Shown piece after piece: positions 1 through 8,901 of a DNA stretch of 35,740 nucleotides (positions are counted from its first letter, which is position 1; the number at the start of each line of letters is the position of its first letter). Under the pieces are notes generated by a model. It was not told the DNA's origin and searched no databases. It worked only from the letters and a program-made list of their open reading frames with translations. The position numbers and the translations under genes were made by a program. The stretch comes from a bacterium. GTDB taxonomy: Bacteria; 4484-113; JAGGVC01. Where the stretch lies: NCBI GenBank assembly GCA_021158185.1, contig JAGGVC010000006.1, positions 1-35,740 of the forward strand. The letters are read 5' to 3'.

Positions 1-147
1 ATCGGTGAATGGTGCCTTGTGCACACGGGGTTTATCATTCAGCGACTGAGCGAAGAGGAAGCCGAGGAAACGCTTCGGCTTCTGCGTGAGTATATTGACG
101 CCGTACCGGAAATGACCGGTGATCGGCAGGGAGATCGTGGTGCTTAA
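1..147 (+). CDS. hypC: Hydrogenase maturation factor HypC, C-terminal fragment (5' truncated by window edge)
   Basis: Frame 1 reads IGEWCLVHTGFIIQRLSEEEAEETLRLLREYIDAVPEMTGDRQGDRGA*. The 'G.W.LVH.GF....' pattern is HypC-like and it lies directly upstream of hypD. Confidence 0.8.
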   Translation: MGEWCLVHTGFIIQRLSEEEAEETLRLLREYIDAVPEMTGDRQGDRGA

Positions 148-1273
148 CGAGGAAAGATTCCGCGATCCCCGATTGGCCAAAGCGCTGATAGATCGGATTC
201 AAAAGCTGATTGAAACTGTCGCACAAAGGAAAGAAGGGCTTCTCGGTACGGATGAAAATCCGATCAATCTAATGGAAGTATGCGGTACGCACACCGTCAA
301 CATTTTCCGAAGCGGGCTAAGGAGCATCTTCGACGAAATGCCGGGGCTTAGGCTTCTATCGGGCCCCGGATGCCCGGTGTGCGTGACTACGAATATGGAT
401 ATCGACGCCGCGCTCGCGATCGCGGCTAGGGACGATGTCGTCTTCGCGACGTTCGGAGATATGGTGAAAGTACCCGGAAGCAAGAAGAGTTTTGCCGTTC
501 TCAAGGCTGAAGGTGCAAGCATCAGGTTGATTTATTCACCGACAGAGCTTATCGAGATCGCAGAGTCCGCGCCCGATAAGCAGGTTTCGTTTCTCTCAAT
601 CGGCTTTGAGACGACGACGCCAGGCATCGCATATGCGATAAAGAAGGCCAAGGCGCTCGGCATAAGGAATCTATCGATTGTCGCGTCGAATAAGCTCGTT
701 CCACCCGCACTCAACGCGCTGTGCGCAAATCCTGATGTGAACCTGAACGGCTTCGTTCTGCCGGGGCATGTAACGACGATAATCGGGCTTGCCCCGTACG
801 AGCCGGTCGCACGAGATTTCGCGATGCCGTGTGTGGTGACGGGTTTCGAGCCGGTGGATATATTACGGGGCGTCGAAATGCTCGTTGCCCAGTTATCGGA
901 AGGCCGCGCCGAGGTTGAGTGCGCGTACAGGCGAGCGGTGCCGGTTAACGGCAATCCCGATGCAAGAAAGATAATGTCGCAGGTTTTCGAGCCGACCGAT
1001 ATGCGATGGCGCGGGCTTGGCGTGATTCCACAGTCTGGGCTGAAGCTCAATGCGCAGTACGAGGATTTCGACGCGCGGAATAGGTTCAATGTTGAAGCCT
1101 CAGAAGAGATTGAGAATCCGAAGTGCAGATGCGGTGATGTGCTCATCGGGAAGTGCCTGCCGACCGAATGCGAGCTTTTCGGGCGCGGATGCGATCCTGA
1201 GCATCCATTGGGCGCGTGCATGGTGAGTTCAGAAGGAACTTGCGCGGCGTATTATCGGTTTGGGTTCACATAA
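119..1273 (+). CDS. hypD: Hydrogenase maturation protein HypD
   Basis: 384 aa with LMEVCGTHTVNIFRSGLR, GPGCPVCVT and C-terminal Cys-rich CRCGDVLIGKCLPTECELFGRGCDPEHPLGACMVSSEGTCAAYYRF. True start may be GTG at 137/140, preceded by AGGGAG. Confidence 0.95.
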   Translation: MIGREIVVLNEERFRDPRLAKALIDRIQKLIETVAQRKEGLLGTDENPINLMEVCGTHTVNIFRSGLRSIFDEMPGLRLLSGPGCPVCVTTNMDIDAALAIAARDDVVFATFGDMVKVPGSKKSFAVLKAEGASIRLIYSPTELIEIAESAPDKQVSFLSIGFETTTPGIAYAIKKAKALGIRNLSIVASNKLVPPALNALCANPDVNLNGFVLPGHVTTIIGLAPYEPVARDFAMPCVVTGFEPVDILRGVEMLVAQLSEGRAEVECAYRRAVPVNGNPDARKIMSQVFEPTDMRWRGLGVIPQSGLKLNAQYEDFDARNRFNVEASEEIENPKCRCGDVLIGKCLPTECELFGRGCDPEHPLGACMVSSEGTCAAYYRFGFT

Positions 1274-2317
1274 ATGGAAAAGATGATCAGATTGGCACAT
1301 GGTGCAGGCGGTGTTCTATCGCATGAACTGCACAAATACATTGTCGAGCGGCTCGGCGGGCAGGATGCGAGCGCGCTTGCCGACGGTGCGGTGCTCGACC
1401 TCGATGAAATGGGCGCGGGGCAGGGCGGCAGGCTGGTGTTTACCACCGACAGCTTTGTCATCGTACCAAGAAAATTTCCTGGAGGAGATATCGGCAAGCT
1501 TGCGGTGTGCGGGACGATAAACGATCTTGCAGTTATGGGTGCAAGGCCGGTTGCGATTTCGATGGCGCTTGTTATAGAGGAAGGGCTTGAAACTGAGAAG
1601 CTCGGCGAATATCTTGAGAGCGCTGCGATGGTCGCTGCCGAATGCGATGTACGGATCGTGACAGGCGATACGAAGGTCGTGGAAAGGGGTAGTGCGGACA
1701 GGCTTTTCATTAACACGAGCGGAATCGGCATCACAGAAGGTGGTAATGAAATCGGCCCGCAGATGGCGCGGCCAGGACAGAAGATTCTGATAAACGGGAA
1801 CTTGGGAGACCACTCGATTGCCGTTGTTTCTGCGCGTGAGGGGTTATCGTTTGCAGGCCAGATCGAGAGCGACTGTGCGCCGCTTTTCGGGTTGATCGGA
1901 AACGTGCTTGAAGCTGCCGGTGGAAAAGTAAAGGTGATGCGTGATCCAACCAGAGGCGGGCTTGCAAGCGTACTGAATGAGATAGCCGGATCGAGCCGTG
2001 TGAACATTAGGATCGACGAGGCCGAGATTCCGGTGAACGATAAAGTTATGGGTGCCTGCGGGCTTCTCGGATACGACGTTTTTCACTTGGCTAACGAGGG
2101 TAAGTGCGTGTTCTTCATCGAGGATGACGACGGCGCGGTCGAAAACGCGCTTCAAGCAATGCACGCGCATCCGCTCGGACGCGATGCCGCGGTCATTGGC
2201 GAAGTTGAAGGAATAGTAGATGAAGGCGCGACGCCGCGCGTTATCCTTAAAACGATTATAGGCGGAAGGCGCATCATCGATGTGCTTACGGGCGATTTGC
2301 TGCCGAGAATCTGCTGA
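1274..2317 (+). CDS. hypE: Hydrogenase maturation protein HypE (carbamoyl dehydratase)
   Basis: 347 aa, AIRS-like; RLAHGAGGVLSHELH, GDTKVVERG, MRDPTRGGLASVLNEIA; ends in the catalytic C-terminal PRIC. Abuts the hypD stop. Confidence 0.95.
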   Translation: MEKMIRLAHGAGGVLSHELHKYIVERLGGQDASALADGAVLDLDEMGAGQGGRLVFTTDSFVIVPRKFPGGDIGKLAVCGTINDLAVMGARPVAISMALVIEEGLETEKLGEYLESAAMVAAECDVRIVTGDTKVVERGSADRLFINTSGIGITEGGNEIGPQMARPGQKILINGNLGDHSIAVVSAREGLSFAGQIESDCAPLFGLIGNVLEAAGGKVKVMRDPTRGGLASVLNEIAGSSRVNIRIDEAEIPVNDKVMGACGLLGYDVFHLANEGKCVFFIEDDDGAVENALQAMHAHPLGRDAAVIGEVEGIVDEGATPRVILKTIIGGRRIIDVLTGDLLPRIC

Positions 2318-2440
2318 GTGAAGGAAACTGGTATCTTATGGCACCTTTTCCGGAATCCTGCACCTGTTTTTTGATCATTTTCGGTGCGGTGCGGTAAAAA
2401 TAGATGACATTGGGCGCTTGCAACTATCAGAGGTGTAATT

Positions 2441-3598
2441 ATGCAAACAGTTTATCTTGATCATTCGGCAACATCTTATGTGCTTCCGGAAGTGTTGGAG
2501 GCGATGCTGCCGTATTTCAGCGACCAGTTCGGCAATCCGTCGAGCCTCCACTCACTTGGACGTGCGAACAGAAAAATCCTGGAAGATTGCAGGGAACGCG
2601 TTGCGGATTTGATGAGAATTGAACACGCTGACGTGATTTTCACGGGCAGCGGAAGCGAAGCGGACAACCTGGCCATCATCGGCAGCCTGCTTGCGCAGCG
2701 TGATAAAGGAAATCACATCATCATATCCACAATTGAGCATCACGCTGTCGAGCACACTTGCGAGTTTGCAAAGAAATATCTCGGAGCCGAAGTAACGTAC
2801 GTGCCGGTTGACGAATACGCAAGGCTGCGACTCGATAAGCTCGAAGACGCGATAACGGATAAAACGGTGCTCGTATCGATAATGAGCGCCAACAACGAGG
2901 TAGGCACGATTCAGGATATTGATGCGATTGCCGAGATATGCAAGAAAAAGGGCGTGAGATTCCACAGCGACGTTGTCCAGTCCATCGGCCTTCATGACCT
3001 TGACCTGAAAAATAAACCAATAGATATGGCGAGCTTTGCAGCGCACAAATTCTACGGGCCGAAGGGCGTGGGCTGTCTGATCAAGCGAAAGGGGCTTAAG
3101 ATCGTGCCGCTCGTCCACGGCGGAGCACAGGAATTCGGGCTGCGTGCGGGAACGGAGAACATACCCGGCATCGTAGGACTGACGAAAGCGCTCGATATTG
3201 CGATGACTCATATGCCCGAAAACATCGAAAGGCTTACCGCTCTGCGAGACAAGTTCGTAAAAAACGTGTTGGAGAACATTACCGATACGCACCTGAACGG
3301 TCATCCGACATTCAGGCTTCCGCACAACGCGAATATAGGCTTTTCCAGGATCGAAGGTGAAAGTATCCTGCTTCAACTCGATATGCACGGAATCGCAGCA
3401 TCGAGCGGTAGCGCGTGCACTTCGAACAGCCTCGATCCGAGTCACGTGCTTACGGCGATGGGACTTGAACCTGTCGTAGTACAAGGCAGTGTGCGATTCA
3501 CGCTGGGGCATCGTACGACTGATGAAGATATTGACTACGTTCTCGAAATCTTGCCTGGCATCATCGAAAAACTGAGAAGCATCAGCGCGGTGTATTGA
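2441..3598 (+). CDS. Cysteine desulfurase, NifS/IscS family
   Basis: YLDHSATSYVLPEVLEAM, SGSEADNLAI, HKFYGPKGVGCL, SSGSACTSNSLDPSHVL (active-site Cys loop). SD-like AGAGGTG before ATG. Confidence 0.95.
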   Translation: MQTVYLDHSATSYVLPEVLEAMLPYFSDQFGNPSSLHSLGRANRKILEDCRERVADLMRIEHADVIFTGSGSEADNLAIIGSLLAQRDKGNHIIISTIEHHAVEHTCEFAKKYLGAEVTYVPVDEYARLRLDKLEDAITDKTVLVSIMSANNEVGTIQDIDAIAEICKKKGVRFHSDVVQSIGLHDLDLKNKPIDMASFAAHKFYGPKGVGCLIKRKGLKIVPLVHGGAQEFGLRAGTENIPGIVGLTKALDIAMTHMPENIERLTALRDKFVKNVLENITDTHLNGHPTFRLPHNANIGFSRIEGESILLQLDMHGIAASSGSACTSNSLDPSHVLTAMGLEPVVVQGSVRFTLGHRTTDEDIDYVLEILPGIIEKLRSISAVY

Positions 3599-3648
3599 TT
3601 TCTAATTAAGCCTGTTTTGTGAGCATCACTGAAGTTTATGCAGGGCGG

Positions 3649-4245
3649 CTATTCTCCAGAAAACGATCCTCTGAAGATAAAGTCTGATTGGGGCTTGCGC
3701 GGCGAGGGAAATTCGCGTTCCTGAAGCTCGTCCGGAAGGAAGTCCCGCGGCGCAATCTTCCCGATTGCAATTGCAACAATCGGAGTGTAGCCTTCAGGAA
3801 TATCCAACTTTTCGATTGCCTCTTCCGCGCTGAATCCGGCCATTGTGTGTGTTACGTAGCCGCGGCGCGTGGCTTCAAGAGCGAGGAAGCCGCAAGCGCA
3901 GCCGCAGTCGTAGAAACTCCATTTGTTAGGCTCGCCATTGTGGCTGAATGTATCCTTGGCTGCGACGATTAAAAGGGCGGAGGCTTTTTTTGCCCAGTCC
4001 CAGTTATATTGAACCAGTATGGCTTTGAACCTGTCGAAATTCGGTGTTCCCGACAGTGCGAAAACGAAGCGCCACGGTTGTTCGTTATAGGCGCTTGGAG
4101 CGAATCGTGCGGCCTCAAAAATGGCGAACAGATCATCGCGCAGAATCGGATCCCCCGTCATTGATCTCGGAGACCAGCGTTCAAGGATATGCGGAAGGAT
4201 TTCGTATTCTGCAAGCCGATTGTCGTGTCCCATTATCGAAATCAT
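3649..4245 (-). CDS. Nitroreductase family protein
   Basis: R.SPRSMTGDPI, FEAARFAPSAYNEQPWRFVFA, DCGCACGFLALEATRRGYVTHTMAGF; SD GAGGAG upstream. Confidence 0.9.
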   Translation of the reverse strand: MISIMGHDNRLAEYEILPHILERWSPRSMTGDPILRDDLFAIFEAARFAPSAYNEQPWRFVFALSGTPNFDRFKAILVQYNWDWAKKASALLIVAAKDTFSHNGEPNKWSFYDCGCACGFLALEATRRGYVTHTMAGFSAEEAIEKLDIPEGYTPIVAIAIGKIAPRDFLPDELQEREFPSPRKPQSDFIFRGSFSGE

Positions 4246-4392
4246 GGCTCAAAACTCCTCAAAAGAGCAAATCGTTAGCCGGATTGTATGTTCGCTTACA
4301 CTAATGTGCGTTCACAAATGGCGTCTCGTTCCGGAATCTGTTACGGTTCCGGAGTCGGCGTAGTTTAGCAAAAAAACGGTGCAATTCTATCT

Positions 4393-5043
4393 TCAGAAAC
4401 CTTCACCGCCCATTTCACGAACAAACGGGTTTGAACGCTTTTCTACGCCAATCGTAGTCGACGAACCGTGGCCAGGGAAAACCCGCGTATCATCAGGCAG
4501 GGCGTAGAGCTTGGTGCGGATTGCGCGAATAAGAGCTTCGTGGTCAGAGCCGGGAAGATCCGTTCTGCCGATGCCACCTGCAAATAAAGCATCGCCTACC
4601 AACGCGTCAAGTCCGTTGATAATTGCAATTCCGCCCGGCGAATGCCCCGGAATTTCAAGAATGTCGAACGCATGTTCACCTAGCTTAAGGGACGTCTCCG
4701 CGGATATGAATTCATCGGGCTCGGGCGATGATTCGGCGTCAAAGCCGAACATTGCAGCCATTTCGGTTTGAGAGTGGAGCATATGTGCATCGGCCTTGTG
4801 CATCATAAGGCGCGATTCCGGAAACTCGTTCTTGAAAAAGCGATTGTTGAAAGTGTGGTCGAAATGGCCGTGCGTGTCGATGATGAATCGAAGGACGAGG
4901 TTCGCACGGGTAATGCGCTCCGCGATGAAGTCTGAGCCGATTCCCGGATCTACAATCATAGCCTCGCGACTCTGTTCGTCGAACCATAGATAGACGTTGT
5001 TGGCGAGAGGACCGCAAATATGACATTCAAGGCTAAGACTCAT
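4393..5043 (-). CDS. MBL-fold metallo-hydrolase, glyoxalase II-like
   Basis: IVDPG, DTHGHFDHTFNN (THxHxDH), ILEIPGHSPGGIAI, GDALFAGGIGRTDLPG, VFPGHGSSTTIG. ORF extends to 5082; ATG at 5043 gives MSLSLECHICGPLANNVYL. Confidence 0.9.
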   Translation of the reverse strand: MSLSLECHICGPLANNVYLWFDEQSREAMIVDPGIGSDFIAERITRANLVLRFIIDTHGHFDHTFNNRFFKNEFPESRLMMHKADAHMLHSQTEMAAMFGFDAESSPEPDEFISAETSLKLGEHAFDILEIPGHSPGGIAIINGLDALVGDALFAGGIGRTDLPGSDHEALIRAIRTKLYALPDDTRVFPGHGSSTTIGVEKRSNPFVREMGGEGF

Positions 5044-5121
5044 CGTATATTCCTGCGCAAAAGCTGAGCAGTAAACGGCCATCGAAGTATTCTGAACTGT
5101 TTCAAGTTGAGTTTCATCCTT

Positions 5122-6369
5122 TTAGCTTGCTCCTTCCTGGATCGGGGCACCGTCCGATTCCTGCACTTCCGATGTTTCAAGCAGCTCAAGCCGATTGGAG
5201 TTTTCAATTACTACAGCGGCGAAATTTCCATTCGGGGAGCATGCAGCAAGCCGCACATTCGGGGCAACCGTGGAGTATGTGCCCTGAGAAAGGATAACGA
5301 AACGCGGAGCAAGCATTTTGCCGTCACCGGAACGTGGCTTGAAAACGGCAGCATAGCAGGAATCGTTGATTTGCCAAACACGCGTGAATTGCCCTCTCAG
5401 TGCGGACGGCCTTAGCGCGATTCTGCTGCTGGGTCGAATCTCCCACCAGTTGCTTGGATCAAGCCCGGCCTTTCCTGCGGCCTTTCGAGGATCGAGAAGG
5501 ACTGTTATTCCGCTCGAATCGGCGATAAGACCATCAGGAAGAAGCGTGCCCTGGATTAACGGCAATTCCTCGCTGTTTTCGGAAGCCAGACCTACAAGCA
5601 GCGGTGGATCGTAAACCTGCTTTCGAAAGATCGCGGTTGAAATCCAAAGTCTGTACGAACCCTCTTCGAATGCAAGGTTCGATACAAGACCAGGGGAACC
5701 CGGTAGTGCTTTTCCGTTTGACCGGATCATACCCATCTGCTTCTGTGCGGTTAGGTCGAAAACGCAAATCTCACTGCCTACTGAGGATGAAGGATGGCGT
5801 GAAATTGCTAGATAACGATCATCACTGGAAAAGCTGCCAGCTCTCAAAAAAAAGCCATCCGGTAGGTCAAGTGAAATTGATTCTCTTACGATTCCTTGTT
5901 CGAACCTTAGCAAGATGCAGGCAGGATGCTTTCCTTCTGGAATGGTCGGCCAAATCAGAAGGTATTTCCTCGATGGTGAGTATTCAAGGGCAACGTTGGT
6001 CAGCCATTCCGGGTTCGGAATGAGGTTTGCGAGAAAACCCGATGGAACGGTTTTTTTCTTGGAAGGACCTTCGGTATTCAACTCCCAGATGGCTGCTCCT
6101 TCCGGATTGGCGAGGTAAATACACAGGTTCGAGTCATCTCTGAAAGTGATGTTCGTTATATATCCTTCATCGAAGTTCCAGACACCAACGCGCTTGAAAG
6201 TGAGATGAACCGATGGTGCCGGCGCAATTGTCTCAGCGCTGCATTCCAGCGGAGAAAAGAATCCAATTGAAATAGACAACTGAATGAAGAACATTGTCTT
6301 CAGCAAGAGGATTGCCAGCTTCGTAAGTCGTTCTCGCAGCATGTTTTCAGCTTGATTCAAAGATTTCAT
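5122..6369 (-). CDS. Secreted protein of unknown function, possible beta-propeller
   Basis: 415 aa with N-terminal signal-like segment (LAILLLKTMFFIQLSISIGFFSPLECSAE) and propeller-like stretches (FSSDDRYLAISRHPSSSVGSEICVFDL; LAACSPNGNFAAVVIENSNRLELLE). Start overlaps the recX 3' end. Confidence 0.65.
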   Translation of the reverse strand: MKSLNQAENMLRERLTKLAILLLKTMFFIQLSISIGFFSPLECSAETIAPAPSVHLTFKRVGVWNFDEGYITNITFRDDSNLCIYLANPEGAAIWELNTEGPSKKKTVPSGFLANLIPNPEWLTNVALEYSPSRKYLLIWPTIPEGKHPACILLRFEQGIVRESISLDLPDGFFLRAGSFSSDDRYLAISRHPSSSVGSEICVFDLTAQKQMGMIRSNGKALPGSPGLVSNLAFEEGSYRLWISTAIFRKQVYDPPLLVGLASENSEELPLIQGTLLPDGLIADSSGITVLLDPRKAAGKAGLDPSNWWEIRPSSRIALRPSALRGQFTRVWQINDSCYAAVFKPRSGDGKMLAPRFVILSQGTYSTVAPNVRLAACSPNGNFAAVVIENSNRLELLETSEVQESDGAPIQEGAS

Positions 6370-7063
6370 CCATTAACCTTGAAATAATATGGGTTTCATA
6401 GCCATGGCGGTAAAGGGCTCTCGCGGCTTTCATTCGTGTTTCACTTCGGACTTTTGCTCCATCGCCTTCAGCAGGGAGGTATTTCCCGCCCCTCTTTGAA
6501 AGCCATTTGCGCGCGCTCGAAAGCTGGCTTTCATCGTCGGCTATGCTTCTAACGATGTCCGCTGCGGTACTTCTCTCGATGCCTTTATGTGTAAGCTCGT
6601 TGATGATAATCCTGACGCCCTTCCCGGGCTTTTTCAGCCGAATCGAGGCGACCCTCTCAGCTATCACCGGTTCATTGACGATGTTTAGCTTTCCGATTTC
6701 CACAAGAGCAAACTCTACCGCCTCTCGTCTAAACGAACGCAACCTCAATTTACGCTTAAGCTCCGCAAATGTATGGTCGCGCATTCCGACTAAGCTAAGA
6801 GCGGTCGTGAGCGCACGCGCATTTTGGATATCTTTCCACAACAGCAAACGCAACTCCTCAGAGACCTCTGTTCCGCGGCCGATTTCGTGCTTCTCGACGA
6901 AGGATTTGGGGGCACGCCATACAGTACCGTCATCCCAGTAAATCCTGACGGTGGATGATCGTCCGCGTGCGGGCCCGATTCTCGATATGCAGGCATCGCA
7001 CAGTTCAGGCTGTGCACCATCGCGGATAAGAATCCAGTTGTTGCTTCCAAAGGATTTCGGCAT
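6347..7063 (-). CDS. recX: Regulatory protein RecX family
   Basis: 238 aa; RALTTALSLVGMRDHTFAELKRKLRLRSFRREAVEFALVEIGKLNIVNEPVIAERVASIRL..KGVRIIINELTHKGI is the RecX helical-repeat pattern. Confidence 0.8.
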   Translation of the reverse strand: MPKSFGSNNWILIRDGAQPELCDACISRIGPARGRSSTVRIYWDDGTVWRAPKSFVEKHEIGRGTEVSEELRLLLWKDIQNARALTTALSLVGMRDHTFAELKRKLRLRSFRREAVEFALVEIGKLNIVNEPVIAERVASIRLKKPGKGVRIIINELTHKGIERSTAADIVRSIADDESQLSSARKWLSKRGGKYLPAEGDGAKVRSETRMKAARALYRHGYETHIISRLMDEIFESS

Positions 7064-7216
7064 AACACTGCAACGCTAAGCATCGAGCTGACCACGATTC
7101 TAGCATGGGCATTTTAAGCCGTAAATCTGTCCGGATATTTCAGGGGGATTGCGATATTCAGGCCCTCAAATTCACTTTTCCGCTCGGATACCGGCATGGC
7201 GCGATTGAAGAATATC

Positions 7217-7225
7217 TGGTATAAT
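7217..7225 (+). promoter_or_regulatory. Extended -10 promoter element of the 6S-like RNA (TGGTATAAT)
   Basis: TGnTATAAT; predicted +1 about 7232 coincides with the base of the terminal stem. Confidence 0.6.
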
Positions 7226-7231
7226 TGAATT

Positions 7232-7372
7232 GCCCTGCGTACCTGTGGGTGTTATGTTGATGGAGTCAACACTTTGGTCGAGGGAACCGGGTATTGTGTA
7301 GTCTCGTGGGGCTGCACCTAGGTGCCCACTTGGAAGCTACGGCTGTACCAATGTTGCCCACACCGCGGGGTT
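7232..7372 (+). ncRNA. ssrS: 6S-like RNA
   Basis: Intergenic, downstream of an extended -10 (TGG-TATAAT, 7217-7225). Long rod foldback by hand: CCCTGCG 7233-7239 with CGCGGGG 7364-7370; TGTGGG 7244-7249 with CCCACA 7357-7362; local hairpin GTTGA-TGGAG-TCAAC 7256-7270 in the central bulge; upper stem GGTA 7290-7293 / TACC 7346-7349, GTAG 7298-7301 / CTAC 7337-7340, GTGGG 7306-7310 / CCCAC 7325-7329. The 3' part GGAAGCTACGG resembles other 6S RNAs. No covariance search run. Confidence 0.6.
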
Positions 7373-7436
7373 TTGCTTAACTATGAATGCTATATGGAAT
7401 CTACCGTGCAGGTTTTGATAAAATCAGCGCGATTGT

Positions 7437-7763
7437 ATGAGCATAAATTCACTTAACCTGAATACGTTCGAGAAAGAGATCAGTTCTGCAAAGCAGCCTG
7501 TTATCTGTTTTTTCTGGACTGCTTACTGTAGCGCCTGCAACCAAATGAGTGTTGCGATAAGCAATCTCGAGCGGCGACTTGGAGACAGCGCGAAGTTCTG
7601 CACGATAAACCTTGAAGAGTATCCAAAGATTAGCGATCATGCTGGTGTTATCGTTGTACCTACCGTCATTATCTATAAGAACGGACGTGCCGTAACACGG
7701 ATATTCGGACTAACAGGCGAAGAAGAGCTCGGTTACACCATAGAAGAAATGATTGTTGCCTGA
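7437..7763 (+). CDS. Thioredoxin-family protein with CSAC active site
   Basis: 108 aa; FFWTAYCSACNQMSVAISNLERR...FCTINLEEYPKISDHAGVIVVPTVIIYKNGRAVTRIFG; cis-Pro VPT present; CxxC is CSAC. Confidence 0.88.
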   Translation: MSINSLNLNTFEKEISSAKQPVICFFWTAYCSACNQMSVAISNLERRLGDSAKFCTINLEEYPKISDHAGVIVVPTVIIYKNGRAVTRIFGLTGEEELGYTIEEMIVA

Positions 7764-7930
7764 AACAGCAACAAAGTCGCAACAGCTCTGAAATCTCCGA
7801 ATCCACACTGTTAATTGATTGAAACCATCTCCAATCAAATGAATATGCTGGCGGCAAATTGTCCAATTTCGACTGAGATTAGTGCTTGAGAAACCTGTAC
7901 AAAAAAAATAATTTCAGCGTGCATACGATA

Positions 7931-7959
7931 TTGACGAAAGAAATTAAGAATCTTATAAT
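7931..7959 (+). promoter_or_regulatory. Sigma70-like promoter TTGACG-N17-TATAAT
   Basis: -35 at 7931-7936 and -10 at 7954-7959, separated by exactly 17 nt. Predicted +1 about 7966-7968, at the ATG of the next CDS. Confidence 0.75.
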
Positions 7960-7967
7960 TCCGGCCT

Positions 7968-8717
7968 ATGCCATGGTGTCCTAAATGCAGAACCGAGTTC
8001 AGAGAAGGCTTCTTGACATGTTGCGACTGCGGAAGCGATCTCGTTGATTCGCTTGATGATGATTTCGATGACTGCAATGCAGTGGCGAAACGTGAGCTCT
8101 CTATCGGAGAAGCCGAGGAAGCCTTCAGTAACGGGATGGCAGCATACGAAGAAGACGAATTCGATGAGGCGATCACATACTTCACTGAGGTTGTTCGCGC
8201 AGACCCAGAGCATCTCGATGCATTCAATATGCTTGGACTCACATTTGCTGCACTTGAACTGCCCAGAGAGGCCTGGCGGAGCTTCAAGCATGCAATAAGA
8301 CTTAAAGAAAATGACAGCAACACACATTTCTACATAGCTGATTTCCTGTGCGATCAAGGGGACTATGAGCTCGCGAAGGAATTTGCAGAACGGTATTTCA
8401 AATTGGAGCATGACGAAGAAGAAGGCGCTGAAATGAGCAAGATCCTTGAGGAAATCAACGGACACATCAGCGCGGGAGATCGCGGGAGCTTTGTTGGAGA
8501 CCTGAGTTTTGACCTTGAAACCCTTGCATCAACGTGCCCTGAGTGCAAGGTTCGGCTACCGCTCGATGCGCCATATTGCCCTGTATGCGGTGCGGCTCAT
8601 ATTTACCTTGACGACTTGTCCGATTATGAATACGACGATGAATCCGAAGACGACTGGGAAGAAGATTACGCCGAAATAGACGTGGCTGAAAACGGTAAAG
8701 CGATGGATGATGAATGA
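7968..8717 (+). CDS. Zinc-ribbon / TPR / zinc-ribbon protein with acidic C-terminal tail
   Basis: N-terminus MPWCPKCRTEFREGFLTCCDCGSDLV (CX2C...CX2C), TPR units (NGMAAYEEDEFDEAITYFTEVVRADPEHLDAFNMLGLTFAAL), second ribbon CPECKVRLPLDAPYCPVCGA, tail DDLSDYEYDDESEDDWEEDYAEID. Confidence 0.85.
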   Translation: MPWCPKCRTEFREGFLTCCDCGSDLVDSLDDDFDDCNAVAKRELSIGEAEEAFSNGMAAYEEDEFDEAITYFTEVVRADPEHLDAFNMLGLTFAALELPREAWRSFKHAIRLKENDSNTHFYIADFLCDQGDYELAKEFAERYFKLEHDEEEGAEMSKILEEINGHISAGDRGSFVGDLSFDLETLASTCPECKVRLPLDAPYCPVCGAAHIYLDDLSDYEYDDESEDDWEEDYAEIDVAENGKAMDDE

Positions 8718-8901
8718 GCAGAGAATGCTGCAGGCAGGTTCGATGCTGATCGTACGGCTCCCCGTTCAAAGAAAAGACGGTTTTATCTTGCACACACCGC
8801 GACTCTTGTGCGCAGTTCTAGATATGCGGCGTTTGGGCGGGCAATAATCCACCGAAAATAAAGCCTGCATACTTCCGCTGGATTCATGTTACACTTGAAC
8901 C

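Noticed and set aside
532-1221. 229-aa minus-strand ORF antisense to hypD
   Set aside because: Shadow ORF of a conserved gene; Ser/Pro/His-rich low-information translation.
2552-3511. 319-aa minus-strand ORF antisense to the cysteine desulfurase
   Set aside because: Fully overlaps a confidently identified gene; its translation shows no domain and has shadow-ORF composition.
4330-4365. Short direct repeat TTCCGGAATC / TTCCGGAGTC
   Set aside because: Only two imperfect 10-bp copies with no associated element.
8730-8770. Possible tRNA T-loop (GGTTCGATG)
   Set aside because: Flanking bases do not form a 5-bp T-stem and no anticodon arm or acceptor pairing is visible.
8760-8830. Possible terminators (CCGT-N11-ACGG-TTTT; GCACA...TGTGC)
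   Set aside because: Stems of only 4-5 bp with long loops; too weak to report as features.
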